From Butyrivibrio sp. XPD2002 (GTDB lineage Bacteria; Bacillota; Clostridia; Lachnospirales; Lachnospiraceae), in contig NZ_AUIY01000012.1 of NCBI RefSeq assembly GCF_000423945.1, positions 1 to 64,000 of the forward strand: DNA of 64,000 nucleotides, written 5' to 3'. Made by a program: the position numbers and the translations under genes. Below the pieces are notes generated by a model. That model had not been told where the DNA came from, did no database searches, and worked only from the letters and a program-made list of their open reading frames with translations. How positions within the stretch are numbered: position 1 is the first letter of the stretch; each line of letters begins with the position of its first letter. Below are positions 6,782 to 17,100 of the stretch, piece after piece.

Positions 6782-8551
6782 ATGAATTTAAGTGCTATTT
6801 ACCATAGAATGTCAGAGCAGTACTGCTATTCCATCGATCAGGACCAGCTCGTTATAAATATAAAGACCGGCTATGATGTGGACAGAATATATATCATTTA
6901 CGGTGATCCCTATGACGCGGGAATAATGGGTGGATGCGAGCGCTGGAGCGGACAGAGAGAAGAGATATATTACAAAAAGAGACTCAAGGATCACATCTGG
7001 TGGACCACCACTTTAAGACCTGAATTCAAGAGATGCAAGTATTACTTTGAAATTCATTCAAAGGATGAATGTATCAACTACTTTGAGGATGGCTTTTACA
7101 CAGAGGAAGAGATGATGATGGATGGCAAGACTCTGTCCTATTTCATCATGCCCTGGATGAATCCTGCTGATGTTTGCAGGACTCCTGCGTGGGTTAACGA
7201 TACTGTGTGGTATCAGATTTTTCCTGAGAGATTCTGTAATGGAGACAAGAGCATTGACCCAGAAAATGTACTTCCCTGGCAGTCAGGTAAGGTAGAGCTT
7301 CATGACTACTACGGAGGAGATATAAAAGGTATCAGGGATAAGATCCCTTATCTTAAAGAGCTTGGGATTACGGGAATATATTTAAATCCTATATTCGAGG
7401 CCCACAGTAACCACAAATATAACACCAGGGATTACAAGAAGGTTGATCCGCACTTTGGAACAAATGAAGACCTTAAGCTCCTTGTGAAGGAAGCGCACGA
7501 AGCAGGAATCCGTATTATGCTTGATGCGGTTTTCAATCATACAGGGGCAGACCATCCCATGTGGGTGGATATTCTTGAAAAGGGTGAGACCTCTGAGTAT
7601 GCGGACTGGTACATGATAAACAAGTGGCCAATTGAGCAGGGAAGAGATACCAGAGATGGAAGATATTATTCCTTTGCCTTTGCAGAATATATGCCTAAGC
7701 TCAATACCAGTAACCCTGCGGTTCAGGATTATCTTCTTGATATCATCAGATTTTGGATAGAGGAATTTGATATAGACGGACTCAGGTTCGATGTAGGTAA
7801 TGAGATATCCCATTCATTCCTGAAGGCAGTCCGCTATATGACAAAGAGAATGAAGGACGACTTTTATCTGTTGGGAGAAATATGGCATGATTCCATATCC
7901 TGGCTTCAGGGAGATGAATATGACTCAGTAATGAACTATCCGTTATCCACAGCCATTGCAGATTTCTGGGTTTACAAAAACAGAGGCAGGGAGACCTTTG
8001 AATATGATATAAACAGATGCTTTACAATGTACTATTCACAGGTAAACGATGTTCTCTTTAATCTGCTGGACTCCCATGATACAAACAGGCTTTTTGAAAA
8101 GTGCGGAAGGAATGTTGACATATTCTATCAGCAGCTTGCGGTACTTTTTACTATGCCGGGAAGTCCCTGCATATATTACGGAACTGAGGTCATAATGGAC
8201 GGCTCCTACGACCCCGATTGCAGAAGATGCATGCCGTGGGATGAGATAGATGCGGGTAAGTTTGATGCTGAAATCTCTGATATGAAGAAGCTTGTTAGCA
8301 TGAGAAAGAGCATGGAGTCCTGCAAGAGCAGGAATTTCCATTTCCCCAATGATGTTAAGGAGGACAGAGTTATCTCTTACATCAAGCATGGTGAAAATGA
8401 AAGCCTGCAGGTTTATCTAAACTGCGAAGAAGCTGATGTTCAGATAGATATAAGTAAATTTAACGGAGTCGTTTATTCCCGCAAGTGGAATCAGACAGAG
8501 TCCGAAATAGGTACTTTGGAAAAGAACGGAATACTGATTCTTAAGGCATAA
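6782..8551 (+). CDS. GH13 alpha-glucosidase/neopullulanase-type enzyme, cytoplasmic
   Basis: Hydrolyses alpha-glucosidic bonds in maltodextrin-like oligosaccharides (family knowledge; exact specificity unknown). An N-terminal CBM34-like domain (residues ~1-130) precedes the (beta/alpha)8 barrel. The four GH13 regions are all present: DAVFNH, GLRFDVGNE with the nucleophile Asp, GEIW with the acid/base Glu, and LLDSHD with the third acid; the YQIFPERFCNGD entry motif also fits neopullulanase/cyclomaltodextrinase types. There is no signal peptide, so it acts inside the cell. The ATG at 6782 is chosen because AAAGGAG lies just before it; a longer frame would start inside the promoter -10 region. 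589 residues is normal for the subgroup. Confidence 0.88.
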   Translation: MNLSAIYHRMSEQYCYSIDQDQLVINIKTGYDVDRIYIIYGDPYDAGIMGGCERWSGQREEIYYKKRLKDHIWWTTTLRPEFKRCKYYFEIHSKDECINYFEDGFYTEEEMMMDGKTLSYFIMPWMNPADVCRTPAWVNDTVWYQIFPERFCNGDKSIDPENVLPWQSGKVELHDYYGGDIKGIRDKIPYLKELGITGIYLNPIFEAHSNHKYNTRDYKKVDPHFGTNEDLKLLVKEAHEAGIRIMLDAVFNHTGADHPMWVDILEKGETSEYADWYMINKWPIEQGRDTRDGRYYSFAFAEYMPKLNTSNPAVQDYLLDIIRFWIEEFDIDGLRFDVGNEISHSFLKAVRYMTKRMKDDFYLLGEIWHDSISWLQGDEYDSVMNYPLSTAIADFWVYKNRGRETFEYDINRCFTMYYSQVNDVLFNLLDSHDTNRLFEKCGRNVDIFYQQLAVLFTMPGSPCIYYGTEVIMDGSYDPDCRRCMPWDEIDAGKFDAEISDMKKLVSMRKSMESCKSRNFHFPNDVKEDRVISYIKHGENESLQVYLNCEEADVQIDISKFNGVVYSRKWNQTESEIGTLEKNGILILKA

Positions 8552-8609
8552 GAAAATACAGCTGGTTTTTTACGAAAACTACGAAATTTTCTGCACAAAT
8601 TTGTTTTTG

Positions 8610-8618
8610 TGGTAAAAT
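8610..8618 (+). promoter_or_regulatory. Extended -10 promoter of the MoxR operon
   Basis: TGGTAAAAT, 38 bases before the MoxR start. The same TTGTGGTAAAAT text recurs at 51542-51553 before the ACT-domain gene, which supports its use as a promoter. Confidence 0.45.
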
Positions 8619-8655
8619 GATTTTTAATACTATATCGTAAAGTTTTGGGGGAAAT

Positions 8656-9603
8656 ATGGAAAAAATCAGTGTTGGGGCAAGGGATAAAATTGAACTTTTA
8701 ACAAATAATATGAAGAACCGCCTGATCGGGAAGGATGATGTTATAAGGAAGGTTATAACAGTGCTTCTCGCGGGCGGTCATGTTCTTTTAGAGGATGTTC
8801 CGGGAGTTGGTAAGACCTCCCTGGCAAGGGCGCTCTCGGATTCTCTGTCATGTAGTTTTTCCAGAATTCAGTGTACACCGGATACAATGCCATCCGATAT
8901 AACAGGACTGTCCATTTATCATATGGAAAAGGGAGAGTTTGAGGTTCTTCCGGGGCCTATTGTGAATCAGATAGTGCTGGCAGATGAGATAAACAGAACC
9001 TCTCCGAAGACTCAGGCATCACTTCTTGAAGCCATGGAGGAGAGACAGGTCACAATCGATGGCAATACAATTCCGATTCCGGAGCCGTTTATGGTTATAG
9101 GAACCCAGAACCCAATGGAGATGGCGGGAACCTATCCGCTTCCTGAGGCGCAGCTTGACAGATTCATGATGAAGCTCTCAGTCGGTTATCCTGCAGAGGA
9201 GAGTTCTGTGCAGATAGCATCGGAATTTTTAAATGGATCTCTACATGCAAAGACTGAGCAGGTTCTTGACGCGGAGGATATCATTTCCATGAAGACGGAA
9301 GTGAACGGAGTTGAGATTCATAAGGATCTTGTGGATTATGCCGTGAAGGTTATCGAGGAGACGAGAAAGCATCACAGCATAAAGTGCGGTGCCAGCACAA
9401 GAGCGCTTTTGGATCTCCTCAGGGCGTCCCAGGCAAGGGCGTATATCGAGGGCAGGGATTACTGCATTCCGCTTGATATTATGGAGACGGCAAAGGATGT
9501 TCTTCCCCACAGAATGATTCTGTCAGCGGAAGCCAAGATGAATAAAATGACCCAAGAGACAGTTATTTTGCAGATTCTGAACAATCATCCGGTGCCGCAA
9601 TGA
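8656..9603 (+). CDS. MoxR-family AAA+ ATPase
   Basis: Cytoplasmic AAA+ chaperone of 315 residues. Walker A is DVPGVGKTSLARAL (about residue 48 on) and Walker B/sensor text is VLADEINRTSPKTQASLLEAMEERQVT. The C-terminal lid domain follows from about residue 230. MoxR proteins next to DUF58 and transglutaminase genes are thought to help mature or activate membrane or extracellular complexes; the precise client is unknown here. The gene overlaps the next one by four bases, so translation is coupled. The ATG follows TTGGGGGAA. The three-gene order is a common conserved set. Confidence 0.9.
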   Translation: MEKISVGARDKIELLTNNMKNRLIGKDDVIRKVITVLLAGGHVLLEDVPGVGKTSLARALSDSLSCSFSRIQCTPDTMPSDITGLSIYHMEKGEFEVLPGPIVNQIVLADEINRTSPKTQASLLEAMEERQVTIDGNTIPIPEPFMVIGTQNPMEMAGTYPLPEAQLDRFMMKLSVGYPAEESSVQIASEFLNGSLHAKTEQVLDAEDIISMKTEVNGVEIHKDLVDYAVKVIEETRKHHSIKCGASTRALLDLLRASQARAYIEGRDYCIPLDIMETAKDVLPHRMILSAEAKMNKMTQETVILQILNNHPVPQ

Positions 9604-10694
9604 AAGTAAATTATAAAAGACTTTTTGTTTTCTTAATTATCCTGATAGCAGCTGTAATCTGGGCATCATATATGGGAGGTGCTCTCCCGTACATGTGTCT
9701 TTTCAGCGTGCTTTTCTATTTACCGATTTCCGCTGTTTATATTTTGATAAGTAATCATTTTTTTCAGGTGTTTCAGGAGCTTCCTTCCAGAAGAGTTATG
9801 AAAAACGAGGAGCAGCCCTACAGGCTTACTATAGAAAACGCCGGTCCCTTCAGAATAAATGATGTGCAGCTTCAGACTGAGGAGGAGCTTACGACAACGA
9901 GCTTCAAATCCGAGGATGAGAGCTCATCAGGTAATGAAAAAAAGCCGGTGATAAACTTGACTCCAGGGGAGAGAGTTCTTATAGAGGGGCTTATTAACTG
10001 TAAGTATGCAGGAAATTATGATGTGGGACTTTTAAGGGCGATGTTTTTTGATCCCTTTGAAATATACGGTGCATCCTTTTCTATTCCAGAGCCCTATCGT
10101 GTGACCGTAATGCCCATGATAACGGATATTGCAAACAGCGCTCTGGATTTTGAGAATCTGAAAAACTCAAGCAGGATTAAGAGCATTATCTTAAGGGAGC
10201 CTACTCCCGGAAATGACATGAGACCTTACAGACCGGGGGATCCGATAAAACAGATTCACTGGAAGGCTACAGCCTCAGCGGGTGAGCTTATAACAAGGAC
10301 GCCTGAGGTTCTTGACATTAAGAGGATAGCGCTGGTACTTATTGCGGAAAATGGTATATCCCAAAAGAATGAGCCGCAGTTCATAAAACGGAGAGATTAT
10401 TTTCTGGAGTTTGCGGTGTCAGCGGTGTACTACCATGCGCAGAAGGGTGAGAGCATACATGTGGTATATCCAAGGGGAGAGATAAAGAATATTCAGGTGG
10501 CATCCTTGGAGAGCTTTTCCGAGTTCTATGAGGATATATCTAAAGGACCTTTTTATAACAGAGAAAGTGACATAGAGAAGCTGGAAAAACAAAGCGAGAG
10601 TATGGCGGAAAATGAGCAGGACGGCATTATCATCACAGTCAGAGAAAGTGAATACGGCACAGAACATTTTCTGGAAATCAGAAACGGCAATTGA
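9600..10694 (+). CDS. DUF58-family membrane-anchored protein
   Basis: Product of 364 residues with two membrane segments near the N-terminus (about 8-26 and 30-50), then a cytoplasmic or beta-rich region and the DUF58 core. The core motif MRPYRPGDPIKQIHWKATA with LITR after it matches the family signature (RxYxPGDxxxxIxWxxTAR). DUF58 proteins have a von Willebrand A-like fold and are partners of MoxR ATPases; no enzymatic activity is established. The start ATG overlaps the MoxR stop (ATGA). Its last 83 bases overlap the beginning of the next frame, which is unusual. Confidence 0.85.
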   Translation: MKVNYKRLFVFLIILIAAVIWASYMGGALPYMCLFSVLFYLPISAVYILISNHFFQVFQELPSRRVMKNEEQPYRLTIENAGPFRINDVQLQTEEELTTTSFKSEDESSSGNEKKPVINLTPGERVLIEGLINCKYAGNYDVGLLRAMFFDPFEIYGASFSIPEPYRVTVMPMITDIANSALDFENLKNSSRIKSIILREPTPGNDMRPYRPGDPIKQIHWKATASAGELITRTPEVLDIKRIALVLIAENGISQKNEPQFIKRRDYFLEFAVSAVYYHAQKGESIHVVYPRGEIKNIQVASLESFSEFYEDISKGPFYNRESDIEKLEKQSESMAENEQDGIIITVRESEYGTEHFLEIRNGN

Positions 10695-13020
10695 GCGTAT
10701 CCTTTTGGTATTATCAGGAGTTTTACTGTGGAAACCGGGATTTTGGCTTATCCTGCTTGTTTGCTATGGGCTTTTTGAGGGGATTCTTTTACTTGGAAGA
10801 TATGCTCAGAAAAAGGGGATCCTTATCGGAGCTCAGGTGGTTGTGACAGGGGCTTTGCTTCTGCTGTTCCATGAGATTCCTGTGATATATCAGGCGGAGG
10901 ATGCAGAAGAGGAGGTTTCCTATCTGTCTTCAATAGGTATCATAGCGTCGCTGGCACTTGCTGCTTACGTGATCCTTGTACTACTATCAAAGATTCCTGT
11001 GGCAATGGGTGTGCTCATAGTGGCGGCGGATGTCTATATCGTGATAAAAAGCATTTATGGATATCCCCTTGAAAGGGCAGCAGTTGCAGCAGCAATAACA
11101 CTTACGATTTTGGAGCTGTGGAGAGCTACTGCATTTTTGTCGGATAAGATAAATAAAAAAGATCGGGAAGTCAGTTATATGGGCGGAAGGCGGGAGAGTC
11201 TTGGCTATCGCTGGCTTGTCCTCTTTGTACTTTTAGAGGTACTGGTTTTTTCAGTTCCTGTTAATGAGAAGCCGATTGACTGGAGCTTCGTGTACAGGAT
11301 AGGATATCGGGTGCGGGATGGCATAGAGACTCTTGCTGAAAATACAGGCTATTACCTCTCCGGAATAGGAGAAGGATCCCAGTATCAGAGTGGATATAGC
11401 GGCTTTTCGCTGGTGCCGGGAGAGATAAGCGGAAGCACCCGTGAGGAGCTCTATATCACAACGGAGGGGACAAAGAACAGCCTCTATCTTGCAGGTCATA
11501 TAGATGGAGATCAGGCAGGAATTTCCGAGGAGATGAAGGGCGAGAGACTCCTTGATTTCCTGTATGCGCTGTATTCTCATGATGTCACCAGGGAAGAGGC
11601 AAGGTGCTTTGGACGGGTGATGAAGCTTACGATTGAATTTGGATACCTCAGGACCAGGGATATCATCAGACCCGCAAATACGCTGATCATCGATTATCTG
11701 AAGAAGGATGAGATTGCGGAGGATGGGCTTCAGTTTAAGAAGACACACAAAAAGGGCTGCAGGTATGATGTGTCGTATCTGAATGTGGATTACGGCAGCA
11801 GGTATCTTGAAAAAATCATGAGAACGGCAGCTAAGTCTGAGATGCCTTCCTATAGTGAGATGGAGGATTATTGCGGAAAGCTGTATGACTTTCAGCTTAG
11901 CAGATGTGTCACTGAGGCAGAATATAAGAAGTGGACCGAAAGGAAGGAGGATTTTACAGAGTATCTTGATCCGGGAGAGCTGGCAACCTCAAGAATGAAG
12001 GAGCTTGCAGATGATATCACCAGGGATGCGGAAAATGAGTATGACGCCTGCAGACGAATAGAGAAATACTTAAGGCAATACAAGTATTCAACAAATCCCG
12101 GAAAAGGACAAAGTGCATCAGAAAATAAGCAGGCTTCCGGCGAGGATAATTTTATAGAGAGATTTCTCTTTGAGACCGGGGAGGGGTATTGCGTTCACTA
12201 TGCTTCTTCCATGGTGGAGCTTTTGAGGCTTAGCGGGATTCCTGCCCGTTATGTGGAAGGCTATTGCTACACTTTTCCTGAGGTAAGGCATGATATCTTC
12301 ACTGTGACAGGAGACAGAGCCCATGCATGGGTTGAAGCCTATGTTGATGGTGTGGGTTGGGTTCCCTTTGAACCTACCACGGCAAGGAGAACTTCAATTG
12401 ATTCTTCCTGGAACTATACATTTACTGAGGAAGAGCAGGCAGATGAAGCGGATGTAACTGCAGAATATGAAGCAGAACAGTTTGTACCTGATATTCCTGA
12501 TAATACGGCAGCTAATCTGACTGGAGATGAATCCGGGGATGAAGAAGAGCCCAAAAGACATGTAATAGATGTAACGGTCATGGCAAAGACAATCGGGATA
12601 ATACTGGCAGGACTTGTTATCTATGCGCTACTTATGTGGGCAGCGATTGTTATAATCAGGGCTTTGAGATATAGAAATTCTCCCCTTGCTGGTAAGCTTG
12701 AGAAAAACATAAAGGATATTCTCTGGTTTATGGACAGAGAGTTCATAGGTAAGGGAGAGCAGGCAAGGGTTCTGGAGGATTATGTTCTTGCGCTTCCTTC
12801 AGGAGAAACAGTAAGAGGAGATCGCCTTGAGATCACCGATCTTAAAGAGCTGTCAGGGCATATTTTTTCCGTTTATTACAGGCAGAGGTTTGCCGGAAGA
12901 TCTGCAACAGGAGCTGAAGTCAGAGATTCCGAGTATTTAAAGAAGCATCTTATGAAGAGATATATACAGAAAAAATTACCCGGTAATAAGCTTAGAATGA
13001 GAATGAAGGCTGAGAGATGA
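10612..13020 (+). CDS. Membrane protein with transglutaminase-like protease domain
   Basis: Large membrane protein of 802 residues: about five to six membrane segments in the first ~220 residues, an extracytoplasmic region, a transglutaminase-core domain (about 500-605), another membrane segment near 655-680 and a cytoplasmic tail. The catalytic Cys-His-Asp triad is visible in GEGYCVHYASSM, DRAHAWVEAY and VPFEPTTA. Such proteins are usually papain-fold peptidases or amide-bond enzymes. The start is uncertain: the ATG at 10612 lies inside the DUF58 gene and has only a weak GGCGGAAA site; a TTG near 10709 would remove most of the overlap. It is the last gene of the MoxR operon and nearly abuts the convergent yitT-type gene. 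Confidence 0.82.
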   Translation: MSRTALSSQSEKVNTAQNIFWKSETAIERILLVLSGVLLWKPGFWLILLVCYGLFEGILLLGRYAQKKGILIGAQVVVTGALLLLFHEIPVIYQAEDAEEEVSYLSSIGIIASLALAAYVILVLLSKIPVAMGVLIVAADVYIVIKSIYGYPLERAAVAAAITLTILELWRATAFLSDKINKKDREVSYMGGRRESLGYRWLVLFVLLEVLVFSVPVNEKPIDWSFVYRIGYRVRDGIETLAENTGYYLSGIGEGSQYQSGYSGFSLVPGEISGSTREELYITTEGTKNSLYLAGHIDGDQAGISEEMKGERLLDFLYALYSHDVTREEARCFGRVMKLTIEFGYLRTRDIIRPANTLIIDYLKKDEIAEDGLQFKKTHKKGCRYDVSYLNVDYGSRYLEKIMRTAAKSEMPSYSEMEDYCGKLYDFQLSRCVTEAEYKKWTERKEDFTEYLDPGELATSRMKELADDITRDAENEYDACRRIEKYLRQYKYSTNPGKGQSASENKQASGEDNFIERFLFETGEGYCVHYASSMVELLRLSGIPARYVEGYCYTFPEVRHDIFTVTGDRAHAWVEAYVDGVGWVPFEPTTARRTSIDSSWNYTFTEEEQADEADVTAEYEAEQFVPDIPDNTAANLTGDESGDEEEPKRHVIDVTVMAKTIGIILAGLVIYALLMWAAIVIIRALRYRNSPLAGKLEKNIKDILWFMDREFIGKGEQARVLEDYVLALPSGETVRGDRLEITDLKELSGHIFSVYYRQRFAGRSATGAEVRDSEYLKKHLMKRYIQKKLPGNKLRMRMKAER

Positions 13021-13023
13021 GGA

Positions 13024-13881
13024 CTATAGCAGCGTCATCTTCACATTTTTTCCAATGATCTCATCAATTCCGCTAATTGTGGCAAAGCAGTTAAAATCAG
13101 AGAGAATCTCGCGGACCTGTTTTAATTCATATTGAGAAACAACAAGATAGAGAGCTTTGTTGTCACCTCCGATGTAACCTTCAGTGTTCCATTCGGTACA
13201 GGTGCGGCCAAGCTCTTTATATATGCGATCTTTTATTGAGTCAACATCATCGTGGGTGAAGATGAAGCAGGCTCTCTGTGCATCGAAGCCCTCTTCAACT
13301 CTGGTCATTACAACGGATACAAGGACATAAGTGAGGATAGAGTACAGACCCTTGTTCCATCCATATAAAAATCCAATGATCATGTACAAAACAATATTAA
13401 AATACAGAACCTGACGACCGATGGGAATGTGGATTTTGGGACTGAGAATGGAAGCAATTATTTCCGTGCCGTCAAGGCAGCCGCCGTATCTTAACACGAT
13501 TCCGACACCGACACCAAGGATCAGTCCGCCGAAGGAGACGGCAAGAAGATGTTCGTTGGTTACGTTCGGAGTAGTTTCGAAAAATGCCACAGCTATGGCA
13601 AATATTGTCATGGCATAGATTGATCGCAGGACGAAATGAGGTCCCTTTTTCTTCCAACCAAAAAGGAGGAAGGGGACATTTAAAATCCAGGTCAGGATAC
13701 TCAGTTTGAGACCGGTGAAATTAGAAATGATCATGGAGACACCGACTATGCCTCCGTCAAAGATTTTGTTCGGAGCCAGGAAGTCTTCAATTGCGAAAGC
13801 TGCTATGGTTGCGCCTATACCAACCATTATGTAGCTAAAGATATCTGTTTTTAAGTTGTTATTATTTTTCAGCATACTCAA
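13024..13881 (-). CDS. YitT-family (DUF161/DUF2179) integral membrane protein
   Basis: Five or six membrane segments over residues ~10-200 and a soluble C-terminal DUF2179 domain of ~80 residues. Typical text includes FLAPNKIFDGGIVGVSMI, a GGLILGVGVGIVLRYGG loop with GCLDGTEI, and TRVEEGFDAQRACFI at the soluble domain. The function of YitT proteins is not established. The TTG at 13881 is preferred because GGAGG (minus strand of 13890-13894) lies eight bases away; the ATG at 13875 is only two codons further on but 14 bases from that site. The upstream region is shared divergently with the xylanase gene. The stop lies three bases from the transglutaminase stop, with no terminator between. Confidence 0.85.
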   Translation of the reverse strand: MSMLKNNNNLKTDIFSYIMVGIGATIAAFAIEDFLAPNKIFDGGIVGVSMIISNFTGLKLSILTWILNVPFLLFGWKKKGPHFVLRSIYAMTIFAIAVAFFETTPNVTNEHLLAVSFGGLILGVGVGIVLRYGGCLDGTEIIASILSPKIHIPIGRQVLYFNIVLYMIIGFLYGWNKGLYSILTYVLVSVVMTRVEEGFDAQRACFIFTHDDVDSIKDRIYKELGRTCTEWNTEGYIGGDNKALYLVVSQYELKQVREILSDFNCFATISGIDEIIGKNVKMTLL

Positions 13882-14191
13882 TACCAGTTCCTCCCCCGAT
13901 TGAGGCATCAATAGTAACGGCAAAAAATAATCAAATATCGATATCAATTCAATTATAAAACGTGATTAAGGGGTATAAAAGCAAATAAGTATAAAGAAAA
14001 AATAAACATATCTTCGGCAGGAATTTAATTATTCAATATCGTTAAATAATTATTGGCAAAAAGTGATAATAAGACCGCATTTTTTGGTAGGCGTACCGTC
14101 ATAATTTACAGAATAATATGAATTACGACATTGTGCACTTTGGGGGGATTGCACAAAAGCACACATTTTTATAAGGAGGTTTAAGAAAGGT
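13882..14191. promoter_or_regulatory. Divergent intergenic region between yitT-type gene and xylanase
   Basis: 310 bases, A+T-rich, with no gene. On the minus strand TATAAT (forward 13951-13956 ATTATA region) is a possible -10 for the yitT-type gene. Towards the xylanase lie GGTAGGCGTACC, several TAAT-type boxes that I cannot pair with a -35, the inverted repeat at 14131-14156, and an AAGGAGG ribosome site at 14173-14179. Confidence 0.4.
14131..14156 (+). promoter_or_regulatory. Inverted repeat upstream of the xylanase gene
   Basis: TTGTGCA and TGCACAA, perfect seven-base arms separated by 12 bases (CTTTGGGGGGAT). It ends 35 bases before the xylanase start. The arm length and spacing fit a dimeric regulator site or a leader hairpin. 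A further GCACA follows at 14159-14163. Confidence 0.45.
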
Positions 14192-17100
14192 ATGCACAAA
14201 AAGATGTTGGGGTTGTCTTCATTGCTCATGGCAGGAATGCTGACAGTTTCATCTGTAGGAACGGGGGCGTTACATGTTTATGCCGCAGAAGAGCCGGCTG
14301 TAACAGATTCTGCAGATGAAGAGCAAACGGACGAGGCGCAGGATGACGCAAAGGACGGGGATGTTGCTAAGGATCCTGAAGAGGTTAAGTCCGAAGAAGA
14401 GGTTAAGCCTGAGGAGACAAAAGCTGAGGACGAGGAAAAGCCTGCAGAAGAGGCAGCTGATGAGACTCCTGAGGTAGCAGAGACCAAAGAAGAGGTGGCA
14501 CCTGAAGAGGACAAGGCAGAGGAAGATAAGGATGATGCTGTCAAGGAGAAGACTGAAGGTGAAGATGCTCCTGAGGCCGGCGATGAGGTTGAGCCCAAGA
14601 AGGAGTATGAAGTAAGTGAGAATGCTCCTACACTTTATCACAGATGGAAGAAGAATGAGGTAAAGGGTAGGATAGAGTTTTCCGGTCAGTATGATGAATA
14701 CATCTACGATTTGGGCGAAGATATATCTGCTGAACAGTTAAAGAAGATAACAATCAAGATTAAGGATCAGGAAGGTAAAATAGCCGTTAAATTACATAAT
14801 GCTGATACCATCAACGTTGGAAATTCTCAGGTTAAGGTAGACTATTTTAATGATCCGCAGGACGAAATTGTTTTTACAAATGATTTTGATGGTTCTGTAA
14901 GATATATTGGCATAATGTCGTTGGAGGATAAAGAGTATGGAGTTACTGTTGATGATATAAAGGTTGAAAAGGATGATAAATCTGACGAGCCCGGTGAGTA
15001 TGAGAAATTCCTTACCTTCGAGGGCGAAGACCTCAAGTTCATCGAGCAGTGGGATGGAGAGGAAGTAGAAGGCTCCGAGCTTGTATTTGATCAGGAATGG
15101 CGTGAATACAGACTTGACCTTGGCGAGACAATTCCTGGAGAAGATGTTAAGTCTGTGACATTTACATTCGCTGAGCCTACAAAGAATCTTGCAATAAAGA
15201 CCTATGGAGGCTTAACAGACGAAGGTAAGCACAAGGAGCTTAAGGCTGATTACGGTAAGAGCGGAAAGACAAGCTATACTTCATATCCCGGAGTAACAGG
15301 TGACGTTGATGCTGTTGCAGTTATGGCTATGAGTGAACAGGAATTTCCGTTTACCTGCAAAGTTGAGAAGGTTCAGGTTGTTGTTGATGTAACACCTGAG
15401 GAACTCAGACCCAAGAGCGGCGTTGAGTATGATATCGTTGATCTTCGTGATCCGGTGACAGCACTTCTTGGTGATGACTTCATTATCGGTACTGCAGCAA
15501 GTTATGATGAATTTGCAGATGATATGGAGATGGAGCTTGCTTATAAGCACTTTAATGGCGTTACACTTGGTAATGAGCTTAAGCCTGATTCAATGCTTAA
15601 AAAGAATGCCAAGATCATAACAGTAGAGATCGGTGGTGAGGAAATACAGGTTCCTGAGCTTGACTTCACAACACCTGAGAATCGTCTTGACAGATTTGTT
15701 GAGTGGAATGAAAAGAATCCTGATAAGCAGATCAAGATCAGAGGTCATGTACTTGTATGGCATTCACAGACACCGGAGTTCTTCTTCCATGAAGACTACG
15801 ATACAAGTAAGCCTTATGTAACTCCTGATGTTATGAATAAGCGTCTTGAGTACTACATCAAGAGCGTAGCTGAGCATTTTACTGCTGAAGGAAGCAAGTA
15901 TGCAGGTATGTTCTATGGTTGGGACGTTGTTAATGAAGCTGTAAGTGACAGCAGAGGGACCTACAGAAATGGTGATGAGAATTCATCATGGTGGAGAGTT
16001 TATGAATCACCGGAATTTATCCAGAATGCATTCGTATATGCAAACAAATATATGGATCCGAGCATTGCTCTTTTCTACAATGATTACAATGAGACAGTTT
16101 CAAGTAAGGTAGACGGTATCTGCGAGCTCCTTACAACAGTTAAGAATACACCCGGTGCAAGAATTGATGGTATGGGTATGCAGGCTCATTATCAGATCGA
16201 TGCAGGTCAGCCTTCAATTGCACAGATCAAGGATGCAGCAAAGAGATATGCTAAGATTGTTGATCAGATTCAGATCACAGAGCTTGACTTCAAGGGTGCA
16301 TCAAGTGCTAAGGATGCAAGACTTGCACAGAGATACAAGGATGTATATGACACAATCAGAAGACTTAGAAATGAAGGCGTAAACTTCACAGGTATGACAA
16401 TCTGGGGAATCACAGATAAGCATTCATGGCTCCAGACTGCAAACAACAACGGTGGTGGTTCAAACGGAAACTCCAAGCAGTATCCTCTTCTCTTTGATGA
16501 CTACTACAAGGCAAAGGAATGCTTCTATGCGATAGCAGAGGCAGGAGAGCTTGAGCCTGAAGTAAAGAATATTACACTTGTTCAGAAGCTTAGCGATGAT
16601 TTCACAGCAGGAGAGTCCTACGAGTTCGGTGAGGGTGAGACTAAGGCTACATTCGTTCCCATGTGGAAGGATGGAGAGTTAGATGTAAAGGTAACCGTCA
16701 CAGATGCTACAGATGATGCAAATGACAGCTTTACTGTTTTCACAGATGACGGAGCAGGCATCAAGTCTACAACAGTTAAGAGATCAGAAGCAGCAGCTAC
16801 TGAGACAGGTTATGAGAAGGTACTGGTTATTGATGTAGATGCAGACGCTCTTATGGCTAACGCAGTTAAGATGGATGTTACAGTTACAGACGGTAACAAG
16901 ACATTTGCATTTGGAGATACAACACTTAAGCAGGCAGAGTCCAGCAAGTACTTTGCAACAACAGTGGTTAAGCCCCTTCTTCCTGTAGGAAAGGGAACAG
17001 TAGAGATTGATGGTGATGCTTCTGATGATGCATGGAAGGATGCTACAAAGGTTCAGCTTTCAATCAACACAGGTTCTCCTTCAGCAGCAAGTGCCAAGAT

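Noticed and set aside
14278..14641. Long minus-strand open frames opposite the xylanase linker
   Set aside because: They are the complement of Glu/Ala/Lys-rich codons in a clearly coding frame and give low-complexity Ser- or Leu-rich text without a ribosome site.
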